Below are positions 1 through 8,500 of a stretch of DNA of 23,271 nt, in pieces. The translations under genes and the position numbers were made by a program. Each line of letters opens with the position of its first letter. Within the stretch, counting starts at the first letter, position 1. The DNA comes from CAYMLQ01 sp964390795 (GTDB taxonomy: Bacteria; Verrucomicrobiota; Kiritimatiellia; RFP12; UBA1067), in assembly GCA_964390795.1 (NCBI GenBank), contig CAYMLQ010000052.1, positions 1 through 23,271 of the forward strand. Reading direction: 5' to 3'. The notes below the pieces were generated by a model. It did no database searches, was not told the DNA's origin, and saw nothing but the letters and a program-made list of their open reading frames with translations.

Positions 1-879
1 ACCATGTGGAACTTCTGCCGCCACAGCGAGATCACGGCGATGCGCGCCAACGGCATCGGCTTCATCGTGATCGTCCGCCCCCTGCTCGCCGTCGCCTGCC
101 TGATGGCGGTGCTCGTGGCCTGCATCAACGAGTTCTATGCGCCTTGGGCGTCGGAAGAGGCCAACGCCATGCGCGAGGCGCGCTTTAAGCCGCTCACGGG
201 GCAGATCAAGGAGAACGTCCCGTATTTCAACCAGCAGGCCAGCCGCGTCTGGCGCATCAACAAGATGAACCTCGACACGCCTCGCCTGCTCGAAGGCGTG
301 CGCATCTCGTTTGACCGTCCCGACGGCAGCCGCCAGGTCGACGTCACCTGCCGCAAAGCCGAGCACCTCGACGGCATGTGGTGGCTCTTCTACCCGCAGT
401 ATAATTTTTTTGACGAGTTGAACAACCCCGTCGAGAACCCCCAGCCGCAGCTTTCAGGCCTCGTGATCCGCGCGTTCCCCGACCTCACCGAAAAGCCGAG
501 GGACTTCCTGCTCATGAACAAGGCATGGGAGAACTATACCGTCCGCGACATGTTGCATCACATCAGGACTCACCCTCACCTCGGAAGGCGGGAACTCGTC
601 TCGAAAACATACGACATCCAGGCCCGCCTCGCGGCGCCCTTCTCCTGCCTGATCATCACCCTTTTCGCGATTCCGGCCGGCGTTGCTTCGGGACGCCAAA
701 GCGTCTTCAAAGGCGTGCTCTTGGCCGTCGCCATGTTTTTCGGCTTCTACGCCCTCTCGCTCGTCTGCATGGTGCTGGTCAAGAACGAGTACTTGCACCT
801 GCCCGCGCTCCTTGGCGCCTGGCTGCCGAATATGCTCTTCCTGGCCGCAGGTACGGCTCTCTTTTACCGCCAGCGCTAG
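1..879 (+). CDS. LptF/LptG-family permease, 5'-truncated by window edge
   Basis: The reading frame is open from base 1 to the TAG at 877-879. The start lies outside the window; the ATG at 4 is probably an internal Met, because the family normally has about 60 more residues and two membrane segments before this point. Visible order: a cytoplasmic coupling segment (HSEITAMRANG, the usual 'E-x-x-A-x-R-A-x-G' pattern), a membrane helix (about residues 20-45), a periplasmic beta-rich region (about 55-195), then three hydrophobic helices at the C-terminus. LptF and LptG are the membrane partners of the LptB ATPase that extract LPS from the inner membrane for transport to the outer membrane. F and G cannot be told apart here. 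The gene ends 9 bp before the convergent permease gene. The family call is firm; the subunit is not. Confidence 0.85.
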   Translation, partial: TMWNFCRHSEITAMRANGIGFIVIVRPLLAVACLMAVLVACINEFYAPWASEEANAMREARFKPLTGQIKENVPYFNQQASRVWRINKMNLDTPRLLEGVRISFDRPDGSRQVDVTCRKAEHLDGMWWLFYPQYNFFDELNNPVENPQPQLSGLVIRAFPDLTEKPRDFLLMNKAWENYTVRDMLHHIRTHPHLGRRELVSKTYDIQARLAAPFSCLIITLFAIPAGVASGRQSVFKGVLLAVAMFFGFYALSLVCMVLVKNEYLHLPALLGAWLPNMLFLAAGTALFYRQR

Positions 880-888
880 CAGCCTCCG

Positions 889-2226
889 TTAATATGCCCG
901 TGTCACAACCAGCCACGCGACAATAATGGCCAGCGACGCGAGCGTGACGGGAACACCCGCCCGAGCGTGTTCGCGGAACGAGAGCGTCACCCCCAGCGGC
1001 CGGGCCTGCTCGATGACAATCAGGTTGGCGATGCTGCCGATGGTGAGCAGGTTGCCCGCGAAGGTGCTCGCCAAGGCCAGCACGTACCACGACTCGGTCG
1101 GCGCCCCTTCCAGAAACCGCACCAACAGCATCACGGCGGGCACGTTGCTCACCAGATTGCTGAGAACAGCGCCCACGCCGGTCAGCGCATACGGGTTAGC
1201 CAATGACACCTCGCGGCGCGCCAGCCACTCCAGAAAGCGTTCGGGCAGCCCCGTGGTCTCGATCCCGGCGATCACCACGAACAGGCCGCAGAAGAGCAGG
1301 ATCAGACTCCAGTCGATCAGACCCAGCAGACGCCTCGCCTCCATGCGCCGGCTGCACAGCAGCAGGCCGCCCGCAGCCAGCGCGACGGTCTCTCGCGGCA
1401 CGGGCGTGAAGAACAGGAGGATGACCGCGCCCGCCACCAGCAGCCCCTTCCAGACCTGCCACGCGCTTCCCACGTCCCCCTGGGAGCGGGGACACTCCTG
1501 TCCCCGGCCATCCTCCCCCTGGGAGCGGGGACACTCCTGTCCCCGGCCATCCTCCCCCTGGGAGCGGGGACACTCCTGTCCCCGTCCATCCTGCGCCTCC
1601 CCCCTCTCCAACCGCCCCCTGTAGAGCCACAGCAGGATTCCGTACGCGGCGGCCATCGACACCAGCACCGGCACCGCGCACCACACGAGAAAATGCCCGA
1701 AATCCAGCCGCGCCACCTGTCCGATCAGCATGTTCTGCGGGTTGCCGATGAGGGTAGCTGCGGAGCCGATGTTGCTGGCGCAGGCCAGCCCGATGAGGTA
1801 AGGCATAGGATTGAGCCGCGCCCGCAACACCGCCACGGTCAGCACGGGCGTGAAAGCCAGACAGACAATGTCATTCACCAAAACCGCCGAGAGCGCGCCG
1901 CTGACCAGCATCAAACCCAGCAGAAAGCGCTTGGGCCTCGACGTCAACCCGCGGAGCGCCAGCGCGGCCCGTGAATAAAAACCGCTCAGCCTTAACTGCG
2001 CGGAAACCAGCATCAGACCGAAGAGCAGGAGCAGCGTGGGCGCGTCGATCGCCGCCAGGGCGCGGGGCAGCGGCAGCACGCCCGCCGCGACCATCGCGAT
2101 GGCCCCGAGCAGCGCGATGCCCGTGCGATCAAGGGTCAGGCCCGGAATCCCGCCCACCGCGATGCCGCAATAGGTGACGCAGAAAATCACCACGCAGAGA
2201 AGGTCGTTCATGAAGGCGGCCATCAT
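889..2226 (-). CDS. ArsB/SLC13-type ion permease with repeat-expanded central loop
   Basis: This 445-aa polytopic membrane protein has two homologous halves. The first carries LVNDIVCLAFTPV and ASNIGSAATLIGNPQN (about residues 115-165). The second carries SNLVSNVPAVMLL and FAGNLLTIGSIANLIV (about 355-410). These paired hairpin signatures are typical of the ArsB/NhaD/SLC13 ion transporter superfamily. The substrate (arsenite, sodium/proton, or a dicarboxylate or sulfate anion) cannot be read from the sequence. The linker between the halves (about residues 212-250) is three tandem copies of a 13-residue unit from a 39-bp DNA repeat and lies in the expected cytoplasmic loop, so transport may be unaffected. 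Three ATGs (2226, 2223, 2211) are possible starts and none has a clear Shine-Dalgarno. The TAA at 889-891 lies 9 bp from the convergent permease gene. No arsR-like or other partner gene is adjacent. Confidence 0.85.
   Translation of the reverse strand: MMAAFMNDLLCVVIFCVTYCGIAVGGIPGLTLDRTGIALLGAIAMVAAGVLPLPRALAAIDAPTLLLLFGLMLVSAQLRLSGFYSRAALALRGLTSRPKRFLLGLMLVSGALSAVLVNDIVCLAFTPVLTVAVLRARLNPMPYLIGLACASNIGSAATLIGNPQNMLIGQVARLDFGHFLVWCAVPVLVSMAAAYGILLWLYRGRLERGEAQDGRGQECPRSQGEDGRGQECPRSQGEDGRGQECPRSQGDVGSAWQVWKGLLVAGAVILLFFTPVPRETVALAAGGLLLCSRRMEARRLLGLIDWSLILLFCGLFVVIAGIETTGLPERFLEWLARREVSLANPYALTGVGAVLSNLVSNVPAVMLLVRFLEGAPTESWYVLALASTFAGNLLTIGSIANLIVIEQARPLGVTLSFREHARAGVPVTLASLAIIVAWLVVTRAY
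1475..1591. repeat. Three tandem copies of a 39-bp palindrome-bearing repeat inside a CDS
   Basis: Copies span 1475-1513, 1514-1552 and 1553-1591; I see one difference, in the third copy. Each contains the inverted repeat GGGGACA-CTCC-TGTCCCC (first copy 1488-1505), a perfect 7-bp stem with a 4-nt loop. The unit is 13 codons long and stop-free in all six frames, so it keeps the host permease frame open. It adds a hydrophilic GQECPRSQGEDGR repeat to the central loop. It looks like an interspersed repeat of REP/RPE type that has landed in and expanded within a gene. Confidence 0.9.
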
Positions 2227-2242
2227 ACCGCATCCGGCATCA

Positions 2243-2533
2243 GACAGGCAATCCCGGCGGAACAGTTGACAGCAATTCTATAATTGCTAAACCGTTGAGC
2301 GTCGAGGCGGTCTGGGCGCTGTAGATTTGAGGGTTGAAAGAGGAGCCGAAGCGGAACACATGGCACCGCAGCGTGACGTGGACCTCCGCATCCATCACCG
2401 GCTTCCCCTTCTTGTCTGTGATCAGAATCTCCAGATTGCTCTTCCTGCATTCCAGATCGGACTTGACCAGCGTTATGTAGGAATTCCGGCCCAGCGCCGT
2501 CGTTGTGCCGAATGCAACTAGGGCCGGCGCATC
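2243..2533 (-). pseudogene. Probable relic of a GH10 (endo-xylanase-like) N-terminus
   Basis: A stop-bounded minus-strand frame (TGA at 2534-2536 upstream, TGA at 2240-2242 at the end) has no good start codon near its upstream edge. Its middle reads CRKSNLEILITDKKGKPV, followed by DAEVHVTLRCHVFRFGSSFN. This matches the pattern at the N-terminus of secreted GH10 xylanases, 'RK-x-D-hydrophobic ... D-x-x-G-K-P-V-x-x-A-x-V ... H-x-F-x-F-G-x-x-x-N', with the usual 'R-H-A-F' His displaced (RCHVF). Homology seems to end after about 70 codons and the remaining codons look random. No catalytic acid residues or TIM barrel follow. It is most likely a decayed gene fragment beside an interspersed repeat. 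The frame could be coincidental, but the motif order makes that unlikely. Confidence 0.45.
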
Positions 2534-2540
2534 TCATTTT

Positions 2541-2623
2541 AGCCACGGATCATCACGGATTAGCGCGGATGGAGAGGAGAAGGTCAAAAGAGTCTGCTTT
2601 TCATCCGCGTTTCATCCGTGGTT
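2541..2623. repeat. CCACGGAT...ATCCGTGG interspersed inverted repeat
   Basis: The left part has three spaced GGAT words: CCACGGAT (2543-2550), CACGGAT (2554-2560) and GCGCGGAT (2563-2570). The right part has the complementary CATCCGCG (2602-2609) and CATCCGTGG (2613-2621). The outer 8-mers pair perfectly, and the inner GCGGAT/ATCCGC words pair as well, giving a foldback element with about a 32-nt central loop. Similar 'cacggat / atccgtg' boilerplate repeats occur between genes in several PVC genomes (general knowledge, not checked here). It is probably a non-autonomous repeat rather than an operator. Confidence 0.55.
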
Positions 2624-2667
2624 CTTCAGGTCATATTCTCGTACCTCCGTGCAGATTTCCTGCAAGT

Positions 2668-3846
2668 TCATTGTTTCTTGCCCTGATGATAGACGACTCC
2701 ACAAACAAGCGCCGTGAAGGGCGCAACGGTGACCAGCCCGAAGCTTCCCACAAGCGTATTCAAAACCTCGGCCGAAACCATCGGCGTGTTGAGGATCGTG
2801 CTCAGAGGCAGGCCGCGTGCGATAAAGAGCATGAACATGGTGATGTGGCTACCGCTGTAAGCCAGCAGCAGTGTGGTGGTCATGGTGCCAAGCACGGCCC
2901 GCCCCACGCGCAATCCGGAACGCACATGCTCGAGCCTCGAGATTTGCGGCTGTTGGCGCTGAATCTCGTCCATCGCGGTGGCGATGTCCATGGCCAGGTC
3001 CATCACCGCGCCCGACGAACCCACGAACACGCTTGCGATGAAGATGCCTGTCAGATTGAGGTTGAGGTAACCGGAGTAGAGCAGCGTCTCGGCGAATGGG
3101 CGCACGGCACCGTTCACGTGAAACGCGTGGGTGAACGCGACGCTCAACGCGCACGTCAGCAGGATCCCCAGCATCGTTCCGGCGAACGCCGCCCAGCCGC
3201 GCCGGTTCAGCCCGCCGACGGCGAGCGTGATGGTGAAGCAGAGCAGCGCCGTCAGGCCGAGCCCTGTGAGCAGCGGCGGCCACCCACGCAGCAACAGCGG
3301 GAAGAAGACGCGCCAAAGCACGAGCGCGGAGAACAGGAACGAGAGCACGGCGTTCAGTCCGGTCCACCCCGCCAACGCGAGCAGGAGCAGGCCGAACAGC
3401 ACGACCAGCAGAACCTGCCAGTGCAGCCTCAACACGCCGCGTGGCCTCGCGTTGGCGGGCCCGTCAGCAGTCACGTCATACTCCAGCAGGATGAGCTGTC
3501 CCGGCACATAGAAGTCGTCAAGATCCAGCTTGCCCGTGAGAAAGTTGATCGTCTCTAGTTCTTTGCCCCGGTAACGGCCTGAAAGCAGACGCGCCTGCAG
3601 CGTCTGCAGCTCGGTCTTGAGGATGAGATGCGTCTTCACGCGGCTGTTGTCAACGGAAACCACCCGCGCCACGACGCGGCTCGTGGGTGCCCTCTCACCG
3701 CCGCCCGTCGACCGCGGCAACGAGACGAAGCCGACCGCCAGACACCCCGCGAGAAGTACGGCGCACATCCAACGTTCGCGGCGCGCGTCGCGGCGAGACG
3801 TGCCCACGCTTTCGGAAACGGGCTCTTCGTAAGTAGCTGTGTTCAA
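2668..3846 (-). CDS. YibE/F-family multi-pass membrane protein
   Basis: The product is 392 aa if translated from TTG at 3846. That start has an excellent Shine-Dalgarno (GGAGAGG, 3852-3858, 5-nt spacer). The frame also has an ATG at 3927, but this start has no ribosome site and would translate through a strong hairpin, so TTG is preferred. Order: one N-terminal membrane helix (about 26-43), a soluble region (about 45-130) with an RYRGKELETINFL segment and a 'VPGQLILLEYD' strand, then about seven hydrophobic helices to the end. The helical part includes NLNLTGIFIASVFVGSSGAVMD-type sequence (about 265-290) and AMDEI, as in the YibE/F family. The family has no established biochemical role; a transport or cell-envelope role is inferred from topology only. 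It lies downstream of, and probably separate from, the alkaline phosphatase gene. Confidence 0.8.
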   Translation of the reverse strand: MNTATYEEPVSESVGTSRRDARRERWMCAVLLAGCLAVGFVSLPRSTGGGERAPTSRVVARVVSVDNSRVKTHLILKTELQTLQARLLSGRYRGKELETINFLTGKLDLDDFYVPGQLILLEYDVTADGPANARPRGVLRLHWQVLLVVLFGLLLLALAGWTGLNAVLSFLFSALVLWRVFFPLLLRGWPPLLTGLGLTALLCFTITLAVGGLNRRGWAAFAGTMLGILLTCALSVAFTHAFHVNGAVRPFAETLLYSGYLNLNLTGIFIASVFVGSSGAVMDLAMDIATAMDEIQRQQPQISRLEHVRSGLRVGRAVLGTMTTTLLLAYSGSHITMFMLFIARGLPLSTILNTPMVSAEVLNTLVGSFGLVTVAPFTALVCGVVYHQGKKQ

Positions 3847-3851
3847 GGCGG

Positions 3852-3858
3852 CCTCTCC
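3852..3858 (-). promoter_or_regulatory. Shine-Dalgarno deciding the YibE/F start
   Basis: GGAGAGG on the minus strand sits 5 nt before TTG 3846. No comparable site precedes the upstream in-frame ATG at 3927. It also lies between the start and the hairpin at 3877-3908, as expected if that hairpin ends the preceding transcript. Confidence 0.65.
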
Positions 3859-3876
3859 ATTTTCATAAATTGATGT

Positions 3877-3908
3877 GGCGCGGTGCCGGCTTTCACCGGC
3901 ACCGCGCC
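3877..3908 (-). terminator. Strong hairpin after the alkaline phosphatase gene
   Basis: GGCGCGGTGCCGG (3877-3889) and CCGGCACCGCGCC (3896-3908) form a perfect 13-bp stem with a 6-nt loop, 25 bp past the end of the alkaline phosphatase gene. No clear U-tract follows on the minus strand, so it may be an attenuated terminator or an mRNA-stabilising stem rather than a canonical intrinsic terminator. Confidence 0.5.
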
Positions 3909-3932
3909 AATTATGACTTCCACTCATGCGTC

Positions 3933-5468
3933 TTATTTTTCGACGGGCAGGGTTACCGCCACGCGCATCGCCGCCGCAATCTGCTTGGCGATGTCGGTGT
4001 TGTCGTAGAACCCTTCGAAGCGATACGAGTCGAAGCCCACCGCGAACACCGGCACGGGTACGCCGGTGTGGCTGTAGGAGGTCCAGCCGACGCTGGACTG
4101 CTCGTTGAGGATGTGCGTGAGCGACACGCTGACGGGCTTGTAGGTGCTGTAGAGGCAGGTGTTTTCCGCACTCGAGTTGTTATTGGTCATGCCCATGCCC
4201 TTGTCGTATGCGTCCTCCAGCTTCTCTTTCTGGTAGTCGTTCAGCGTCGCGTAATTGACGCCGAAATTGGCCGCGATCAGGTTCGTAAAGGCGACCGCGT
4301 CGGCGTCTTCGCTGCCCAGATTGGCCTTGGCCCAGTCATACCCCGAGGCGTAGGCCGCCACATGGGCCGGCCAGACGATGTCATCGAAGTACTGGTAGCT
4401 GCATTTCTGCCCGAGCAAACGGAAATAGGACTCGGTGTACCCGGTGGTGGCGTGGCCGACAGTCATGCCGCCGGTCTCATGGTCGCCTGTGACGATGATC
4501 AGGGTGTCGTCCGGATGCGCGTTGTAGAAGGCAACGGCCTTGGCGACGGCGGCGTCAAAGTCAAGCATGTCGCCCATGGTCGCTACGGCGTCGTTGGCGT
4601 GGCAGGCCCAGTCGACCTTGCCGCCTTCGACCATCAGGAAGAAGCCTTCGGGGCCATCCTGCAGACAGGAGATGGCCACCTCCGTCATCTCGGCGAGCGA
4701 CACGTTATCGACGGCCTGCGGCTTGTCGAGGTCGATCGCATACGGCATCGCGGCGGCGTCCTGCAGCCAGTGGTTCATACAGAAGACCTTGTCGCGGGGC
4801 GAGGTCTTGAGGGAGAGCGTGTCGGCGCGGTTACTGATCACGGTGTAACCGTTGTCCGCGAGCAGTTCCCAGGCGTTGCAAACCGCTCCGGTCGGCGAGT
4901 TCATGCCGCCGCCGCCGAAGAAGTTGTAGCCTGTGTTGGCGAGCTGCTTGCATATTCCGTTATACGAACTCCGGCTGGCCATGCTGGCATAGTAAGAGGC
5001 CGGCGTGGCGTGGTCGAGCGACACGCTCGACAGGATGCCGACTTTCTTGCCTTGCTCTTTCGCCAGTTGCGCGACGCTCTTGTAGCTCTTGGTCTTGGCG
5101 GTGTTCATACCGACGACGCCACTCTTGGTCTTGAGGCCACAGGCAAAAGCCGTGCCGGAGGAAGCGGAGTCGGTCATCAGCGCACCGTCATCGAACGTGG
5201 TCTGCATCCCCTGAACCGGCAGTTTGCACATGTTCAGGCGGTTGGCGGGGTCAAGTAATGTGGCGGGATTGGTGGCGTTTCCCGTGTTCAGTGTTGTCAG
5301 GTAGGCCTCGGTGGCCTGAATCTGGGCGCTGGCCATGCCGTCGCCGAGGAAGAAGAAGACGTACTTGGCACCCTCGTTGTTCCGCGCCGGACGGGCGTGG
5401 GCAGTGGCCGCACAGGTCGCGATCAACGCCGCAACCGTTAGCCATTTTACTGTCATGAGCTTTTTCAT
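3933..5468 (-). CDS. phoA: Alkaline phosphatase, PhoA family, exported
   Basis: This 511-aa protein begins with a Sec signal peptide (residues 1-26, cleavage likely after AHA). It starts at ATG 5468 behind AAGGAG (5477-5482, 8-nt spacer). The PhoA active site is readable: metal-binding D43 in LGDGM, nucleophile S101 in TDSASSGTA, E281/D286/H290 in VEGGKVDWACH, D329/H330 in GDHETGG and H467 in SYSHTGVPVPV. All zinc/magnesium ligands and the phosphoserine position therefore seem intact, so activity as a periplasmic or secreted phosphomonoesterase that releases inorganic phosphate is likely. Its length is slightly above the 450-470 typical of E. coli-like enzymes because of an insertion around residues 355-440. 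It lies 126 bp downstream of the metallophosphoesterase gene and is the last of four phosphoesterase genes on this strand. No Pho box was found. Confidence 0.93.
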   Translation of the reverse strand: MKKLMTVKWLTVAALIATCAATAHARPARNNEGAKYVFFFLGDGMASAQIQATEAYLTTLNTGNATNPATLLDPANRLNMCKLPVQGMQTTFDDGALMTDSASSGTAFACGLKTKSGVVGMNTAKTKSYKSVAQLAKEQGKKVGILSSVSLDHATPASYYASMASRSSYNGICKQLANTGYNFFGGGGMNSPTGAVCNAWELLADNGYTVISNRADTLSLKTSPRDKVFCMNHWLQDAAAMPYAIDLDKPQAVDNVSLAEMTEVAISCLQDGPEGFFLMVEGGKVDWACHANDAVATMGDMLDFDAAVAKAVAFYNAHPDDTLIIVTGDHETGGMTVGHATTGYTESYFRLLGQKCSYQYFDDIVWPAHVAAYASGYDWAKANLGSEDADAVAFTNLIAANFGVNYATLNDYQKEKLEDAYDKGMGMTNNNSSAENTCLYSTYKPVSVSLTHILNEQSSVGWTSYSHTGVPVPVFAVGFDSYRFEGFYDNTDIAKQIAAAMRVAVTLPVEK

Positions 5469-5594
5469 CTGTGGGTCTCCTTGCTGTTAAGGCTCGTCCG
5501 CCGACCGGCTTCCGAGCGCTCGTGTGTTGTTTTCTTTTGTGGACAAGACCGGCGACGGACACCGCTCAGCATCCGCCGCCGGAACGCGTCTGGA

Positions 5595-8500
5595 TCAGTG
5601 AATCACGGCACGGAAGAACAGGTTCGAGTCTGTCGGAATATCGAACCGGTGGCGTCCGCCCTCGAACACCGTGCCGGTGACCGGCGTGACAGTCACCTCA
5701 GACCAGTCGGTTGTCAGCGCAGACCGGCCTTCGACGGTCAGCGTGCCGTTGATGTGCGGGTGTTCTGCGCCGTTGACCAGCAAGCGAACCGTTACACGCG
5801 AGCTGCCGCCGGCCAGGACGAAGTCGTCGATGGCGAAGAGCACGGTCGCCGTCTCATACGGATTAAGGTCCAACAGGTACTTGTCGGCTACCGACCGGTC
5901 GGCCGTCACAAAGGCCGTCGCTTCGCTCTGGCCGAAGGAGGCCAGCCACGCCGTAGGCACGCCGCCCGGATTATGCGCGTCGCTACGGTAGCCGAACGCG
6001 ACCTGGTTCGCGTAGTCCCCGCTCACGTTCGTCAGACTGAGTGTGAAGGACCGGCTGTCCTCGGCGGCCGCCACGGCAACGCCATTGGTCGAGAGCGACC
6101 GGATGCGGCGCCACTCGCCTGCGGCAGTCACCTCGATGTTCGTGGCGGAACCTGCCGCGACCATGACGCAAACGGGGGTCACCGTTCCCTCGCCTTCGAC
6201 GGTTGTCCGGATCACATACGCCGTCTCGGTCGGGTGGGCCAACGTATCGACCGCGATTGCGCTGACGTAGGCCGGATTAACGCCCGACAAGGCCGGATCG
6301 GCCGCAAAGCTGACCGTGACGCCGCCCGTCACGTTCGTCACCGCGAAGGCGTACGCCTCGGTGATGAGTCCGTCCGCACCGTGCGTGCGGCCCGACAGCA
6401 CCGGCGCAGTGGCCGTACCGCCCTCGGGCGTGACCGACAACGACCAGCCCTGCACCCACTCGGGGTTACCCGGCGCGTCCCAATAGGTGACGCGCACCAG
6501 AACATCCTGTGTCAGCGGCACGCCCACGGCACTGGCGTCGTAACAGGGCACCCGGACGCTGAAGTCCGCATCGCCCTCAACCACCGCGTAACGCGCCCCG
6601 TCATCCGCGTCGTAGCGGTAGGTTGTCGCGCCGAGCGTTTGCGCGGCCGGAGCGCCGTCACCCGGCTCCTGCACGCCGCCGAACGGGTCGCGGTACACGA
6701 ACTCCCCCGGCAGGCAGGTCGCGAACGTTTGGAACTGGTACCAGTCGTTCGTCGTCCACGCCACATGTACCGCGCCGGTCGCGACGGTGTAATCCCACGC
6801 GAGCAAGACGTTCGTGCCCTTGGCTGGCACCGGCGCCTGACGCGTGACCGTGACTGTGGCGGAATACGCCTGACCGGCGGCGTTGGTACCCGAAACCGTC
6901 AGATTGTTCAGACCGTAGACCAGCGGCAAGGCCGGGCTGACCGCGCCCACGGCCGATGTGGCCGAGTAGCCGGTGGTCTCGTTACGGAAGGTCAGTTCGC
7001 CGACCAAGCCTGCCGTGAGAAGCGACAAAGCCAGGCTGGACGTCGAGGCGTCGACCGCGCTTCCGTCCTGTGGCGCAGCCACGAGGAGCGGCGCGTGTGC
7101 CAGGGTGTCCACCGTGACGCCGCTGACATAGGCAGGGTTGCCAGCCGACAGGGCTGGGTCGGCCGAGAAGCTGACCGAAACGCCGCCCGTCACGTTCGTC
7201 ACCGTGAAGGCGTATGCCTCGGTGATGAGGCCGTCCGCGCCGTGCGTGCGGCCCGACAGCACCGGCGCGGTGGCCGTGCCGCCCTCGGGCGTGACCGACA
7301 ACGACCAGCCCTGCACCCACTCGGGGTTGCCCGGCGCATCCCAGTAGGTCACGCACACCAGCACCTCCTGATTCAGCGGCACGCCGATGGCGCCGGCGCC
7401 ATAGCAGGGCACCCGGACGCTGAAATCCGCGTCGCCTTCAACAACCGCGTAACGTGCCGCGTCGGCGGCCTCGTACCGGTAATACGTGGCGCCCAGCGTC
7501 TGCGCGGCCGGAGCGCCGTCGCCCGGCTCAAGCGCGCCGCCGAACGGGTCGCGGTACTCGAACCCGCCCGGCAGGCAGGTCACGAACGTCTGGAACTGGT
7601 ACCAGTCGTTCGTCGTCCACGCCACATGCACCGCACCGGTCGCCGTCATGGAATCCCACTCTGGCAGGACGTTCGTGCCGCCGGCGGGCACCGGTGCCTG
7701 GCGCGTGACCGTGACCGTGGCAGAGAACGCCTGTCCGTCCGTGTTGGTTCCCGAAACCGTCAGTGCGTTCAGACCGTAGACCAGCGGTAGGGTCGGGCTG
7801 CCTGCGCCCACGACCGCCGTGGCCGAGTAGCCGGTCGCGCCGTTGCTGAAGGTCAGCACGCCTGCGAGTCCGAAGGTGTCCACGACCAACGCGACACGGT
7901 CTTCAGACGCGGGCAGAACGGTGCCGTCCGTCGGCACCGTGATCGCCACGGGCGGCGTGCTGAGATCCAGTGACGCGCTGTTGTCAGAGGGCGTCAGATC
8001 GGTGAGGATTGAATAGATCCCGCCGCCGAGTTGCCGCTGGAGCGGGTCGGGAGAGCCCAGCATGCCTCCGACAATCGCCTGCGTTGTCGGCGTCGCTGCG
8101 GTGAAGGCCTCATCGCCCGCATAGTGCGCGATCAGCGCTTCGGTCACGGACGGTGCCAGATAGGCGGCCGTGCCGGCGTCTAAACCGAACTGGGACTGCA
8201 GCATGTAAGCCGATATGCCCAGCATGCCGTTTTCAAGGTAGTCGTAGGCGTAGGTTTCGAAGTCCGGCACGCTGCCCAGATCGTAGTCGATGGCCTCTAT
8301 GGTGTGGGTGGCGACCGAGAGATTGCCTTGCGCGTCGAGTTCCATCACGCGGAACGGGCAGGGCCAAGTCACCGTCGAACCGGTCTCGATGTCGAATATA
8401 TCTTTCCCGTTGAAAGAGCCTTTGACGATGTCGTTAGCGTGAAAGTGGCCCGTGAAGACCGCTTTCAGGCCGAGGCTGGCGAACAGGGGTGCGACCGTCG

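Larger units (their letters stand above)
2227..2667. other. Non-genic interval between permease and YibE/F gene
   Basis: These 441 bp hold no intact gene. They contain the GH10-like relic (2243-2533), an AT-rich perfect hairpin (2271-2288, AGCAATT-CTAT-AATTGCT) and a CCACGGAT/ATCCGTGG interspersed repeat (2541-2623). The AT-rich hairpin lies about 45 bp upstream of the ion permease start and could sit in its promoter region, but I see no convincing -35/-10 pair. The last 40 bp before the YibE/F stop show nothing recognisable. Confidence 0.6.

Noticed and set aside
1475..1591. CRISPR array
   Set aside because: The repeats are contiguous, without spacers, and lie inside an open reading frame.
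2223..2546. A 107-codon minus-strand frame overlapping the permease start
   Set aside because: Its translation has no recognisable pattern, whereas another minus-strand frame over the same DNA reads as a GH10-like segment.
2503..5258. Long plus-strand frames (2503-3558 and 3870-5258)
   Set aside because: They are antisense to the YibE/F and alkaline phosphatase genes, which have clear motifs. Their compositions are typical of complementary-strand artefacts.
5481..7790. A 769-codon open frame on the plus strand
   Set aside because: It lies antisense to the tandem repeats of the metallophosphoesterase gene, is Arg/His-rich and repetitive, and has no domain or ribosome-site support. It is a high-GC shadow frame.
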